64,000 nt of DNA from Methylohalomonas sp034521715 (GTDB lineage Bacteria > Pseudomonadota > Gammaproteobacteria > Methylohalomonadales > Methylohalomonadaceae). This document shows, piece after piece, positions 46,572-55,135 of the stretch. The notes beneath the pieces are model-generated. The model ran no database searches. It was not told where the DNA came from and worked only from the letters and a program-made list of their open reading frames with translations. The stretch spans positions 62,001 through 126,000 of the forward strand of contig JAXHLY010000010.1 in the NCBI GenBank assembly GCA_034521715.1, in the 5' to 3' direction. The translations under genes and the position numbers were made by a program. How positions within the stretch are numbered: position 1 is the first letter of the stretch; each line of letters starts with the position of its first letter.

Positions 46572-48854
46572 ATGCGAACAGGGATTGTCGCCTTTCTGCT
46601 CGGTATTCTGGCACTGGTACAGTGCCCGTCGCTGCCTTCTGCCGGTCTGGCCGATCTGTTGCCGGTGTGTTTGCTGCTGGCACTGGCCCAGCCGCGCCCG
46701 CGCATCACGTTGCTGTTTGCCTGCGGCTTCCTCTATGCACTTGCCCATGCACACGCCGTGCTCGATGAGCACCTGCCCCCGGAACTTGAGGGGCAGAGTC
46801 TGACGGTTTCCGGCCGCGTGATATCGCTGCCGGATGTCGAATCGCACCGGGTACGCTTTGAATTTGCCGTTGATACCTGGCCGGCGGCAGTCAATGCGCA
46901 GCGCCTGCCCCGGTATATCCGACTCAGCTGGTATACCCGCGATCCGGCTGTCAGTGCCGGTGAACGCTGGCGCCTGCGTATTCGCCTGAAGCAGCCGCAC
47001 GGCTTCATCAATCCCGGCGGCTTTGATTACGAGGGCTGGTTGTTCAGCCATGGTATCCGTGCGACCGGCTATGTCCGCCGCAGCGATCTCAATCAACGAC
47101 TGGCGCCGGCGGTTGCGGGCCTGCTGCACTGGCGTGAACAGTTGCGTGAAAGCATCGATGCCCGGCTCGGCGACGGCCGTGGCACTGCACTGGTAACAGC
47201 ACTGGCACTGGGGGACCGCAGTGGTCTTACGCAGGGCGACTGGGATGTGTTGCGCCGTACCGGTACCAGCCATCTGCTGGCCATTTCCGGTCTGCACATC
47301 GGCCTGGTCGCGGCACTGGCGTTTTTTGCAGGACGCTGGCTGTGGTCGTTGTTACCCGCCGGCATGCACCGCCTGCCGGCACAGCAGGCGGCAATATTGC
47401 TGAGCCTGCCGGCAGCGCTGGGCTATGCGGCGCTGGCGGGTTTTGCCCTGCCAACACAGCGGGCCCTGATTATGTTGCTGGTTACCGCCCTGGCGGTACT
47501 CGGTCGACAGCGATTGCGGCCGGGCGATGTTTTATTACTGGCACTGCTGGCAGTACTGCTGGTGGATCCGCTGGCGGTGCTGGCTGCCGGCTTGTGGCTG
47601 TCATTTCTGGCCGTGGCCGTCATTCTCTGGGGCATGGGCTGGCGCCTGCCACAGGCCGGGCTGTGGTGGCGTTACGGCCGCATACAGTGCCTGATCGCCA
47701 TCGGCATGCTGCCGGTGCTGCTGTTCTGGTTTCAGCAGTTCCCCCTGTTCAGTGCCGTGGCCAACCTGGTTGCCGTGCCCTGGGTCAGTGTAGGGGTTGT
47801 GCCGCTGATCCTGCTGGGGCTGGTGTTGCTGGTGGCCGTGCCGGCAGCCGGCGGCCAGTTGCTGGTCCTGGCGAAATGGCTGCTCATGGGGCTGTGGCCG
47901 TGGCTGGAATGGCTCGGGGGCGTGGATGTCGGCCTGCTCGAACGACCGCAACCGGCGCCCGGCTTATTGTTTGCCGGCCTGGCCGGTGCCGCCCTGCTAT
48001 TGTTGCCGCGGGCCGTGCCGTCCCGCTGGATCGGCCTGTTGTGGCTGTTGCCGCTGATCTGGCCGCAGACACCGCGGCCGGCGCCGGGGGAATATCGGTT
48101 TGCGGTGCTGGATGTGGGGCAGGGACTGGCCGCGGTCGTCGAAACCGCCCGGCATGTGCTGGTTTACGATACCGGTGCCCGCTTCAGCGACAGTTTCAAT
48201 GCCGGTGCCGCCGTCGTTGTACCGTACCTGCGCTCGCGCAGTCATGACCGCCTGGATATGCTCATTGTGAGTCACGGTGATAATGACCACATCGGCGGTA
48301 CCGCCGCGCTCGACGGCGCCTTCCCGATCGACAGGGTATTGAGCAGCGTGCCGTCGGAATTGCCGGAGACGGCGGAACATTGCCGTCAGGGACAAGCATG
48401 GCAATGGGATGGCGTCCATTTCCGCATCCTGCATCCGCCCGCCGTCACCGGTGTCAATGATAACAACCAGTCCTGTGTATTGCGCATTGCCGGTCCCGGG
48501 GGCACGGTTCTGGTGCCCGGCGATATAGAAGCCTCTGCCGAACGATTACTGATTGAGCGTGCGGCTCGCGCGCTGGCTGCAGATGTACTGGTGGCACCGC
48601 ACCATGGCAGCCGGAGTTCATCAACGCCAAGGTTTATCCGGACAGTCCAGCCGGATTACACTGTTTTCAGTACCGGCTATCGCAATCGCTATCAGTTCCC
48701 GGATAGCGATATAATTCAACGCTACGAGGCCAGAGATGTCACCCTGTTCAATACGGCAGCGGATGGCGCCGTGCTGTTCGATGTCGGCCGGGACGGCATA
48801 CGGATCAGCAAAGCGCGTCTCTTTCAGCGCCGATTCTGGCATCATGGCCGCTAG
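46572..48854 (+). CDS. comEC: DNA internalisation protein ComEC/Rec2
   Basis: About 760 residues; ATG 46572 is preferred, TTG 46548 is possible. Order: N-terminal membrane region, an OB-like DUF4131 domain (about 60-190), the competence membrane domain (GTSHLLAISGLHIGLVAALAFF), and a C-terminal metallo-beta-lactamase domain (about 520-740: AVLDVGQGLAAVVE, VSHGDNDHIGGTAAL, APHHGSRSSS). ComEC forms the channel for one DNA strand in natural transformation, and its C-terminal domain is thought to degrade the other. Other competence genes are not here. Confidence 0.92.
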   Translation: MRTGIVAFLLGILALVQCPSLPSAGLADLLPVCLLLALAQPRPRITLLFACGFLYALAHAHAVLDEHLPPELEGQSLTVSGRVISLPDVESHRVRFEFAVDTWPAAVNAQRLPRYIRLSWYTRDPAVSAGERWRLRIRLKQPHGFINPGGFDYEGWLFSHGIRATGYVRRSDLNQRLAPAVAGLLHWREQLRESIDARLGDGRGTALVTALALGDRSGLTQGDWDVLRRTGTSHLLAISGLHIGLVAALAFFAGRWLWSLLPAGMHRLPAQQAAILLSLPAALGYAALAGFALPTQRALIMLLVTALAVLGRQRLRPGDVLLLALLAVLLVDPLAVLAAGLWLSFLAVAVILWGMGWRLPQAGLWWRYGRIQCLIAIGMLPVLLFWFQQFPLFSAVANLVAVPWVSVGVVPLILLGLVLLVAVPAAGGQLLVLAKWLLMGLWPWLEWLGGVDVGLLERPQPAPGLLFAGLAGAALLLLPRAVPSRWIGLLWLLPLIWPQTPRPAPGEYRFAVLDVGQGLAAVVETARHVLVYDTGARFSDSFNAGAAVVVPYLRSRSHDRLDMLIVSHGDNDHIGGTAALDGAFPIDRVLSSVPSELPETAEHCRQGQAWQWDGVHFRILHPPAVTGVNDNNQSCVLRIAGPGGTVLVPGDIEASAERLLIERAARALAADVLVAPHHGSRSSSTPRFIRTVQPDYTVFSTGYRNRYQFPDSDIIQRYEARDVTLFNTAADGAVLFDVGRDGIRISKARLFQRRFWHHGR

Positions 48855-48891
48855 CCGGCTGACAACTCACATCAGACAAGGGGATTAATCA

Positions 48892-49515
48892 GTGCTGGAA
48901 TTGATAAAGGCAGGTGGCTGGGTCATGTTGCCCATCCTGCTGTGTTCGGTGATCGCGTTTGCCATTATTGTCGAACGATTCTGGTCCCTGCAGCGCAGAC
49001 GCACCGCGCCGCGTAATCTCGTCAATCAGATCTGGCAGTGGGCGCGTGACGGCGAGCTGGATGCCAAACGCCTTCAGGAACTGCGGCGCAATTCACCGCT
49101 GGGCCGCATACTGGCGGCCGGACTGGTCAACCGCCGGCATGATCGCGACGTCATGAAGGAGAGCATTGAAGAGGTCGGCCGCCACGTTGCCCACGAGCTT
49201 GAGCGGTTCCTGAATGCACTGGGCACTATCGCCTCGATATCGCCGTTGCTGGGCCTGCTGGGAACCGTGCTCGGCATGATCAAGGTATTCACCGTCATTA
49301 CCACGCAGGGGGTCGGCGATGCATCGATTCTGGCCTCGGGTATCGCCGAGGCCCTGATTACCACCGCTGCCGGCCTCATGGTCGCCATTCCGACCCTGCT
49401 TTTTTACCGTTATTTTCGCGGTCGCGTCGATGAACTCGTCGTAACCATGGAGCAGGATGCGCTGAAGCTGGTGGAGGCCATGTGCGGTCAGCGTGAACGT
49501 GAGACGAACAACTGA
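48892..49515 (+). CDS. exbB: MotA/TolQ/ExbB proton channel family protein
   Basis: 207 residues from GTG 48892 with AAGGGG upstream. Three membrane segments: VMLPILLCSVIAFAIIVERF, then LNALGTIASISPLLGLLGTVLGMI, then GIAEALITTAAGLMVAIPTLL, the ExbB/TolQ pattern. With ExbD it forms a proton-driven energiser. It sits between comEC and lpxK where this gene pair is often found, so it may power an envelope function other than TonB-linked iron uptake; no tonB is adjacent. Confidence 0.9.
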   Translation: MLELIKAGGWVMLPILLCSVIAFAIIVERFWSLQRRRTAPRNLVNQIWQWARDGELDAKRLQELRRNSPLGRILAAGLVNRRHDRDVMKESIEEVGRHVAHELERFLNALGTIASISPLLGLLGTVLGMIKVFTVITTQGVGDASILASGIAEALITTAAGLMVAIPTLLFYRYFRGRVDELVVTMEQDALKLVEAMCGQRERETNN

Positions 49516-49524
49516 GAAAAGGGC

Positions 49525-49950
49525 ATGAATTTTCGTTCTAGAAGAACTGAGGATCCCGATCTCAATATTTTGCCACTGATCGATGTGGTGTTTCTGTTGC
49601 TCATCTTTTTCATGGTGACAACAACATTCGAACGCGAATCCGAGATCAGTATCACGCTTCCCGAGGCCAGCCGCGAACAGGTTAAATCCCAGGATGAATC
49701 CATCGAGATCAGTATTGATAAACAGGGTAGGGTGTTTGTTAATGAACAGGCGCTTGCTAACAGTCAACAGTCTACTATTCGCGAAGCCCTGGACGCGGCG
49801 ACATCCGCTATCGACAATGAAAGTCCAGCCGTCATTATCAATGCTGATGCGGAAACAGCGCATCAGACTGTTATCAAGGTCATGGACGCGGCGCGTCAGC
49901 TTGGTTTACGCAAGGTGACGTTCGCCACTCGTGTGCTGCAATCCGAATAG
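49525..49950 (+). CDS. exbD: ExbD/TolR biopolymer transport protein
   Basis: 141 residues. One N-terminal membrane helix holds the proton-carrying Asp20 in LPLIDVVFLLLIFFMVTTTF, followed by a periplasmic TolR-like domain. It pairs with the upstream exbB (nine bases apart). Confidence 0.92.
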   Translation: MNFRSRRTEDPDLNILPLIDVVFLLLIFFMVTTTFERESEISITLPEASREQVKSQDESIEISIDKQGRVFVNEQALANSQQSTIREALDAATSAIDNESPAVIINADAETAHQTVIKVMDAARQLGLRKVTFATRVLQSE

Positions 49951-49989
49951 ACTACCATCATCTTATTGCCTCATATGGGGCCTCCGGCA

Positions 49990-50991
49990 ATGCAACTGAC
50001 CGAGCTATGTCACCGGATCTGGTATGAACGCCATCCGCTGGCATGGCTATTGGCGCCACTGGGCTGGTTGTACCAGTTTTTCATGCTGTCGCGCTCACTG
50101 CTTTATCGCAGTGGCGTTTTGCCGGTTCACCATATCGGTATCCCGGTCATCGTTGTTGGCAATATTACTGTCGGCGGTACCGGCAAGACCCCGCTGGTGT
50201 TGTGGCTGGCTGAATATCTGTGCGCTCAGGGATACCGGCCCGGTATTGTCAGCCGCGGCTATGGCGGGCAGGACAGCGGTAAGCCGCAACAGGTGCGGGT
50301 AGACAGCGATCCGGGACAGGTGGGTGATGAGCCGATCGTCCTGGCACGCCGTAGCGGCTGTCCGGTTGCCATCTGCCGGTATCGTTATCTGGCTGCACAG
50401 GGACTGGTTGAACACGCAGGTTGCAACATAATTATCAGCGATGACGGGCTTCAGCACCTTGGCCTGGGCCGTGATATCGAGATCGTAGTGATTGACGGTC
50501 AGCGCCGTTTCGGCAACGGCCTGTGCCTGCCGGCCGGCCCCTTGCGTGAGGGACTAGGCAGGCTGCGCGAGGCCGATATTATCGTGACCAGTGGCAGAGC
50601 GGATCGTGGTGAACATACCATGACCTATCAGCCGGGCGAGCTGCATTCCCTGGCTGAGGGAGAGGCTGAAGACCTCGCCGTCTGGCGCGGCCGAACGGTG
50701 CATGCGGTGGCGGGCGTGGGCAATCCCGGGCGTTTCTTTTCGCTTTTGCGCCAGCAGGGCTTGCAGCCGATATTGCATGAATTCCCCGATCATCATCGTT
50801 ACAGTACCACCGACCTGGATTTTGCCGATGATTATCCGGTAGTGATGACGGAAAAAGACGCGGTAAAATGCGAGGGACTGAAATTGCGTAACGCCTGGTA
50901 TCTCCCGGTAACCGTGTCGTTACCCAGGACCTTCGAATACCGGCTTAATAATCTGCTCAAGGATATCGCTGATGGACAAGAGACTGCTTGA
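49990..50991 (+). CDS. lpxK: tetraacyldisaccharide 4'-kinase
   Basis: 333 residues from ATG 49990 (MQLTELCHRIWYERH), with GGGG nine bases upstream; ATG 49975 is an alternative. One N-terminal membrane segment, Walker A VGNITVGGTGKTPLVLWL, PGIVSRGYGG, DDGLQH (catalytic Asp), ending with MTEKDAVKC. It adds the 4'-phosphate of lipid A. Followed by a Trm112-like gene and kdsB, the standard order, but msbA, usually between exbD and lpxK or before lpxK, is missing. Confidence 0.94.
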   Translation: MQLTELCHRIWYERHPLAWLLAPLGWLYQFFMLSRSLLYRSGVLPVHHIGIPVIVVGNITVGGTGKTPLVLWLAEYLCAQGYRPGIVSRGYGGQDSGKPQQVRVDSDPGQVGDEPIVLARRSGCPVAICRYRYLAAQGLVEHAGCNIIISDDGLQHLGLGRDIEIVVIDGQRRFGNGLCLPAGPLREGLGRLREADIIVTSGRADRGEHTMTYQPGELHSLAEGEAEDLAVWRGRTVHAVAGVGNPGRFFSLLRQQGLQPILHEFPDHHRYSTTDLDFADDYPVVMTEKDAVKCEGLKLRNAWYLPVTVSLPRTFEYRLNNLLKDIADGQETA

Positions 50992-51175
50992 TATTCTGGT
51001 TTGTCCGGTAACAAAAGGGCCGCTGATTTACGATCGTGACAGAAATGAACTGATCTCCTGCAGCGCGCGGTTGGCTTATCCAATCCGGGATGATATACCG
51101 GTCATGCTGGAGGACGAGGCGCGCAGCCTGTCGGATGATGAAGTCAAGGCATGGCGCAAGAAGCATCCGGCCTGA
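50972..51175 (+). CDS. ycaR: Trm112/YcaR-family small protein
   Basis: 67 residues, overlapping the end of lpxK by 20 bases: DILVCPVTKGPLIYDRDRNEL, SCSARLAYPIRDDIPVML. Small zinc-ribbon-like family UPF0434, found almost always between lpxK and kdsB. It has lost one pair of the zinc Cys, as many bacterial members have. Function unknown; Trm112 homologues activate methyltransferases. Confidence 0.92.
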   Translation: MDKRLLDILVCPVTKGPLIYDRDRNELISCSARLAYPIRDDIPVMLEDEARSLSDDEVKAWRKKHPA

Positions 51176-51206
51176 GACGGGCGTCAGCCTGCCAATGTAA
51201 ATCATA

Positions 51207-51953
51207 ATGGCCTTCACCATCATTATACCGGCGCGTTATGCCTCTACACGGCTGCCGGGCAAGCCACTGCTGAATGTCAATGGCAAATGCCTCTTGCAGC
51301 ATGTTTACGAAAGCGCCTGTGCCAGTGCCGCCGACTCAGTCATCATCGCAACTGATGATGTGCGCATAAAGGAAGCCGCCGGGCGTTTCGGCGCCAGGGT
51401 ATGTATGACGTCGGAGGATCATGCCTCGGGAACAGAACGCCTCGCAGAAGTGGCGGAGCAGATGCAGATGCCCGACGACAGCATCATAGTTAACCTGCAG
51501 GGCGATGAATTCGGTATGCCGGTAAAACTGCTCGAGCAGGTCGCCGGTCTGCTTGAATCCTCCGTATCCGCTGATATTGCGACGTTGTGCGAGCCATTGG
51601 ATAGTGTCGTGGATTTCAGTAATCCGAATGTCGTCAAGGTGGTCCGGGATCAAGCCGGCCGCGCTTTGTATTTCAGCCGTTTACCAATTCCCTGGCATGA
51701 TGCGGACAGGACTGCTCCGGGTATCCTGGGTTACCGGCATATCGGTCTCTATGCGTATCGCGCCGGTTTCCTGCGGCGCTATCTGGAGATGCCGGTAAGC
51801 TATCTCGAAATCTCGGAACGCCTCGAGCAGCTGCGCGCCATGGATCAGGGCGCCGAAATCATGGTTGATATTGCGAAATCAAAACCGGGGTTGGGTATCG
51901 ACACGCCCGAAGACCTGGAGCGGGCAAGGGAACTCGTGAATCGTGAATCGTGA
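51207..51953 (+). CDS. kdsB: 3-deoxy-manno-octulosonate cytidylyltransferase
   Basis: 248 residues. Nucleotidyltransferase fold: IIPARYASTRLPGKPLLNVNGK (CTP loop), TSEDHASGTERLAEV, NLQGDEFGMPVKLL, YFSRLPIPWHDAD, GLGIDTPEDLERA. It makes CMP-Kdo for lipopolysaccharide. The usual QGDEP is QGDEF here, a change outside the catalytic residues. The last residues VNRES and TGA stop are translated from the heptad array. Confidence 0.94.
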   Translation: MAFTIIIPARYASTRLPGKPLLNVNGKCLLQHVYESACASAADSVIIATDDVRIKEAAGRFGARVCMTSEDHASGTERLAEVAEQMQMPDDSIIVNLQGDEFGMPVKLLEQVAGLLESSVSADIATLCEPLDSVVDFSNPNVVKVVRDQAGRALYFSRLPIPWHDADRTAPGILGYRHIGLYAYRAGFLRRYLEMPVSYLEISERLEQLRAMDQGAEIMVDIAKSKPGLGIDTPEDLERARELVNRES

Positions 51954-52166
51954 ATCGTGAATCGTGAATCGTGAATCGTGAATCAGTGAATCGTGAATCG
52001 TGAATCGTGAATCGTGATAATCGTGAATCGTGAATCGTGAATCGTGAATTTTAGATAGAGAACTCTGAAAAGTTCCCGGCAGGAGCCTGGTTTGTCGAGC
52101 GAATCATCGATCTGGTTATTCGCACAGCAAGCTGCGCTCCTGCAAGATTACATTTCACGTTTCACG
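51935..52166. repeat. largest heptad-array element (CGTGAAT type) with nested hairpin repeat
   Basis: About 16 CGTGAAT units (51935-52049), interrupted by CAGTGAAT (51984-51991) and CGTGATAAT (52013-52021), then the core AGATAGAGAACTCTGAAAAGTTCCC, a hairpin repeat in reverse orientation (52080-52142: CAGGAGCC...GCTGCGCTCCTG), and inverted ATTTCACGTTTCACG (52152-52166). It lies between convergent kdsB and infA. Confidence 0.85.
52080..52142. repeat. GGAGCGCAGC hairpin repeat, copy in reverse orientation
   Basis: Ends CAGGAGC (52080-52086) and GCTCCTG (52136-52142) are inverted; the half GCAGC...GCTGC stem is at the right end (AGCAAGCT). It is nested inside the heptad element. Confidence 0.6.
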
Positions 52167-52191
52167 AACCCGGCGGGCGCAGCGCGCCTGT

Positions 52192-52410
52192 CTAGCGCTG
52201 ACGATAGGTGATCCGGCCCTTGGTAAGATCATAAGGGGTCAATTCAACAGTAACGCGATCGCCGGTCAGGATGCGGATATAGTGCTTGCGCATCTTGCCG
52301 GATATGTGCGCGGTCACAACATGACCATTATCCAGTTCGACCCTGAACATGGTGTTTGGCAGGGTCTCAATGATCGTGCCTTCCATTTCAATTACGTCTT
52401 CTTTTGCCAT
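52192..52410 (-). CDS. infA: translation initiation factor IF-1
   Basis: 72 residues, an S1/OB-fold domain almost identical to E. coli IF-1: AKEDVIEMEGTIIETLPNTM, HISGKMRKHYIRILTGDRV, PYDLTKGRITYRQR. Essential for initiation. The aat-bpt-infA order is conserved in gammaproteobacteria. Confidence 0.97.
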   Translation of the reverse strand: MAKEDVIEMEGTIIETLPNTMFRVELDNGHVVTAHISGKMRKHYIRILTGDRVTVELTPYDLTKGRITYRQR

Positions 52411-52506
52411 ACACCCTGATCTTGCCTGATTAAAGATGGCGCATTTTGCACCAGAACCGCTGCCGAAGCAAAGCCGGTATTCTGGGCAGGAAGCGAAATA
52501 AGGGGA

Positions 52507-53226
52507 TTAGCCGGACTGCCGGCGCCAGGCGCCCCGGCGGTAATATTCCAGTGGCTGGTATTCGCCCTTGTAATTCATCTTGCGGCAGTCCTCGATCCAG
52601 TAGCCGAGGTAAAGCCAGTTACGTGCCGTCTGCCGGGCAAGTTCAATCTGGTACAGAATTGCATAACGACCCGGGCTGCGGTGGCTGCTGTCCGGATCAA
52701 AAAAGGTGTAGACCGCCGACAGTGCATCCGGCATCTGGTCGGTCACGGCAACGGCCAGCAGCCTGCCGTCCTTACGGAATTCGATGAACATGGTGTCCGA
52801 CCAGCTGGCGGTCAGAAAATTCATGTAACTGTCCGGGGTCGGGTTATCCATACCGCCGCCCGGATGGCGGGCCGCAATATAGCGGCGATACAAATCAAAA
52901 TGCCCGGTTTCGAAAATCGGTGGCTTGATATCGGTCTCGAGGTCCTGGTTCTGGCGCCAGGTTCGCCGCTGTTGCCGCCGCGGCATGAACTCGGCAACAG
53001 GCACGCGGATTGGTACGCAGGCATTGCATTCCGGGCAATGCGGCTGATAGAGATGTTCACCACTGCGGCGGAAACCGCGCTCGGACAGGGCTGCATAGAG
53101 GGCGTTGCTTTTCGGGTAGCGCGGATCGGCAAACAGGGTGACCGATTCGCGGTTATCCAGATAACTGCAACTGTGTGGTGGCGTGGCATAGAAACTGAGC
53201 CGGCTGACGCGGGTGCTGTGAGTCAT
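52507..53226 (-). CDS. bpt: aspartate/glutamate leucyltransferase Bpt (Ate1-like)
   Basis: 239 residues. Ate/Bpt family: CSYLDNRESVTLFADP, the Cys-rich HCPECNACVPIRVP, YIAARHPGGGM, and the C-terminal YLGYWIEDCRKMNYKGEYQPLE region. Bpt transfers Leu from tRNA to N-terminal Asp or Glu, feeding the ClpS/ClpAP N-end rule pathway. It overlaps aat by four bases. clpS and clpA are not in the window. Confidence 0.93.
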   Translation of the reverse strand: MTHSTRVSRLSFYATPPHSCSYLDNRESVTLFADPRYPKSNALYAALSERGFRRSGEHLYQPHCPECNACVPIRVPVAEFMPRRQQRRTWRQNQDLETDIKPPIFETGHFDLYRRYIAARHPGGGMDNPTPDSYMNFLTASWSDTMFIEFRKDGRLLAVAVTDQMPDALSAVYTFFDPDSSHRSPGRYAILYQIELARQTARNWLYLGYWIEDCRKMNYKGEYQPLEYYRRGAWRRQSG

Positions 53227-53948
53227 GGCTGCGCATCCAGCGTCCGCCAGTCGATGGTGGATGCGACTTCACACCATTCATTCAGCCCCTTGATGAATAA
53301 CTGGCGTGGCATGAGCTCGGCACCCAGACGGCGCAAGTGGGCAGAATCGACCTGGCAATCGATGAGCCGGAATTCGTAGTCGGCGAGCCTTTCAGACAGC
53401 CAGGCCAGTGCCGCCTTGGAGGCGTCCGGCACCTGGCTGAACATGGATTCACCAAAGAAAACCCGGCCTATTGCCAGGCCGTAAAGGCCGCCCACCAGTT
53501 TGCCGTCCTGCCAGCATTCGATCGAGTGACCGTAGCCCATGTCATGCAGCTGCTGATAGGCCTGTTTGACATCCCGCGTGATCCAGGTGTCGCGGATGCC
53601 TTGCCGCGGGGCGGCGCAGGCCCTGATAACCTCTCCGAATGCGCGATCGCAGGTGATGCTGAAGGGCTTGTTGCGCATGGACTTGCGCAGGCTGCGATTG
53701 ATCCTCATTTTGCCGGGATACAGCACGCAACGGGGATCGGGTGACCACCACAGTATCGGCTGGCCTTCACTGTACCAGGGGAAAATACCTCGCCGGTAAG
53801 CACTCAGGACACGCAACGGGCTTAAATCACCGCCAATGGCCAGCAGGCCATCGGGATCCGCCAGCGCCCGCTCGACCGCGGGAAAATCGGGGGCTATGCG
53901 GTTATCGGCAACCCAGTAAATCTGGTGTTCTATGGTTTCGGCGGTCAT
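53223..53948 (-). CDS. aat: leucyl/phenylalanyl-tRNA--protein transferase
   Basis: 241 residues. Aat signature: FPAVERALADPDGLLAIGGDLS, LSAYRRGIFPWYSEGQPILWWSPDPR, GLYGLAIGRVFFGESMFS. It attaches Leu or Phe to N-terminal Lys/Arg substrates of the N-end rule. It overlaps both neighbours by a few bases (acyltransferase upstream, bpt downstream), so the three are one transcription unit. Confidence 0.95.
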   Translation of the reverse strand: MTAETIEHQIYWVADNRIAPDFPAVERALADPDGLLAIGGDLSPLRVLSAYRRGIFPWYSEGQPILWWSPDPRCVLYPGKMRINRSLRKSMRNKPFSITCDRAFGEVIRACAAPRQGIRDTWITRDVKQAYQQLHDMGYGHSIECWQDGKLVGGLYGLAIGRVFFGESMFSQVPDASKAALAWLSERLADYEFRLIDCQVDSAHLRRLGAELMPRQLFIKGLNEWCEVASTIDWRTLDAQP

Positions 53949-55114
53949 GAGGCACCGATTTCGTGCTTGTAGGCTGTATTCTCGGCGAAATGGTCGATCG
54001 CTGCGTTTATTAGCGCCTGCTCGCGCTCCACAAAATCAGCCACGGCCGACCGGAAACCGGGATGCCGCAGCCAGTGGCAGGACCAGGTGGGGATCGGGAT
54101 AAAACCGCGGCTTAGCTTATGTTCGCCCTGAGCTCCCGCATCCAGGCACTGCAGGCGGTTTTGTATGCAAAATTCCAGTGTCTGATAGTAGCATAACTCA
54201 AAATGCAGGTTGCGATAGCCGCTGTTGCAGCCCCAGTGCCGGCCATACAGCGTATCCCTGCCTATGACTGCAAAGGCCCCCGCCACGTACTGGCCGCCAG
54301 CACGGGCCAGGATCAGCAATGGCGGTGCGGTTACCGAAGCCGACAAATGCTGGAAGAATTCCAGTGTCAACCGTGGCTGGCCCCACTTGCGTTCAAATGT
54401 CGAACAGTAAAAGTCGTAAAACACGGTCCAGTCCGAATCCCTGATATCGGCACCCTGCAGGATCTCAATATCCAGGCCGCTGTCCCGCACCGAACGCCGC
54501 TCACGGCGTATTTCCTTGCGCCGCTTGCTGGTGAGCGCGGCCAGGAAATCGTCGAAACAGCCGTAATCATTGTTGAACCATTGGTACTGGCAGCCGCCTC
54601 TTACCAGCAGGCCGGCAGCCGCGAACTGTTCCTTGTCATCGGCATCCGGAAACAGACTGTGCAGGGATGAAAGCCCCTCGCGCTCGGCGAATGCGATCGC
54701 AGTGTCAATCAACAGGCGCCGCAACTGCTCCGGGTCATCCGCCCGGGGATGGATTAGCAAACGAGGGCCGGCGACCGGCGTGAACGGGATGGCATTGACC
54801 AGTTTTGGATAATAGGGACCGATATGCTGTTCATGGGCATCGGCCCAGTTCCAGTCAAAGACAAATTCGCCAAAGGAATTGTCGTGCAGATAAAGGGGCA
54901 GGGCGGCCAGCAGGCTGCTGCCCTGCATAACCACCAGGTGTGCCGGTGTCCAACCGTGACCGTCGAGGCAATGGCAGGTTTCAAGGCCCGACAGGAAATC
55001 ATGACTCAGAAATGGGTTGCCCCGGCGTTCAAGAGCGTCCCATGCCACAGCGGGTATCTGCCGCAGCGAGCTGACGGATTCAACGCGCAGACCGTGGAGG
55101 GATTCCGCAGACAT
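53945..55114 (-). CDS. FemAB/GNAT-like N-acyltransferase (DUF482)
   Basis: 389 residues. DUF482 peptidogalycan-biosynthesis-like acyltransferase: AWDALERRGNPFLSHDFLSGLE, FDWNWADAHEQHIGPYYPKLV, the GNAT core AGGQYVAGAFAVIGRDTLYGRHWG, and LDAGAQGEHKLSRGFIPIPTWSCHW. Substrate unknown. It sits upstream of aat and overlaps it, a common neighbour. Confidence 0.83.
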   Translation of the reverse strand: MSAESLHGLRVESVSSLRQIPAVAWDALERRGNPFLSHDFLSGLETCHCLDGHGWTPAHLVVMQGSSLLAALPLYLHDNSFGEFVFDWNWADAHEQHIGPYYPKLVNAIPFTPVAGPRLLIHPRADDPEQLRRLLIDTAIAFAEREGLSSLHSLFPDADDKEQFAAAGLLVRGGCQYQWFNNDYGCFDDFLAALTSKRRKEIRRERRSVRDSGLDIEILQGADIRDSDWTVFYDFYCSTFERKWGQPRLTLEFFQHLSASVTAPPLLILARAGGQYVAGAFAVIGRDTLYGRHWGCNSGYRNLHFELCYYQTLEFCIQNRLQCLDAGAQGEHKLSRGFIPIPTWSCHWLRHPGFRSAVADFVEREQALINAAIDHFAENTAYKHEIGAS

Positions 55115-55135
55115 TACAGCGTCGTAAAAAAAGAA

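Noticed and set aside
47342..48247. Plus-strand 301-codon frame inside comEC
   Set aside because: Ala/Gly-rich shadow of the ComEC membrane domain in another frame.
51935..52049. CRISPR array
   Set aside because: Units are 7 bp, tandem and without spacers; no cas genes nearby. A microsatellite-like array fits better.
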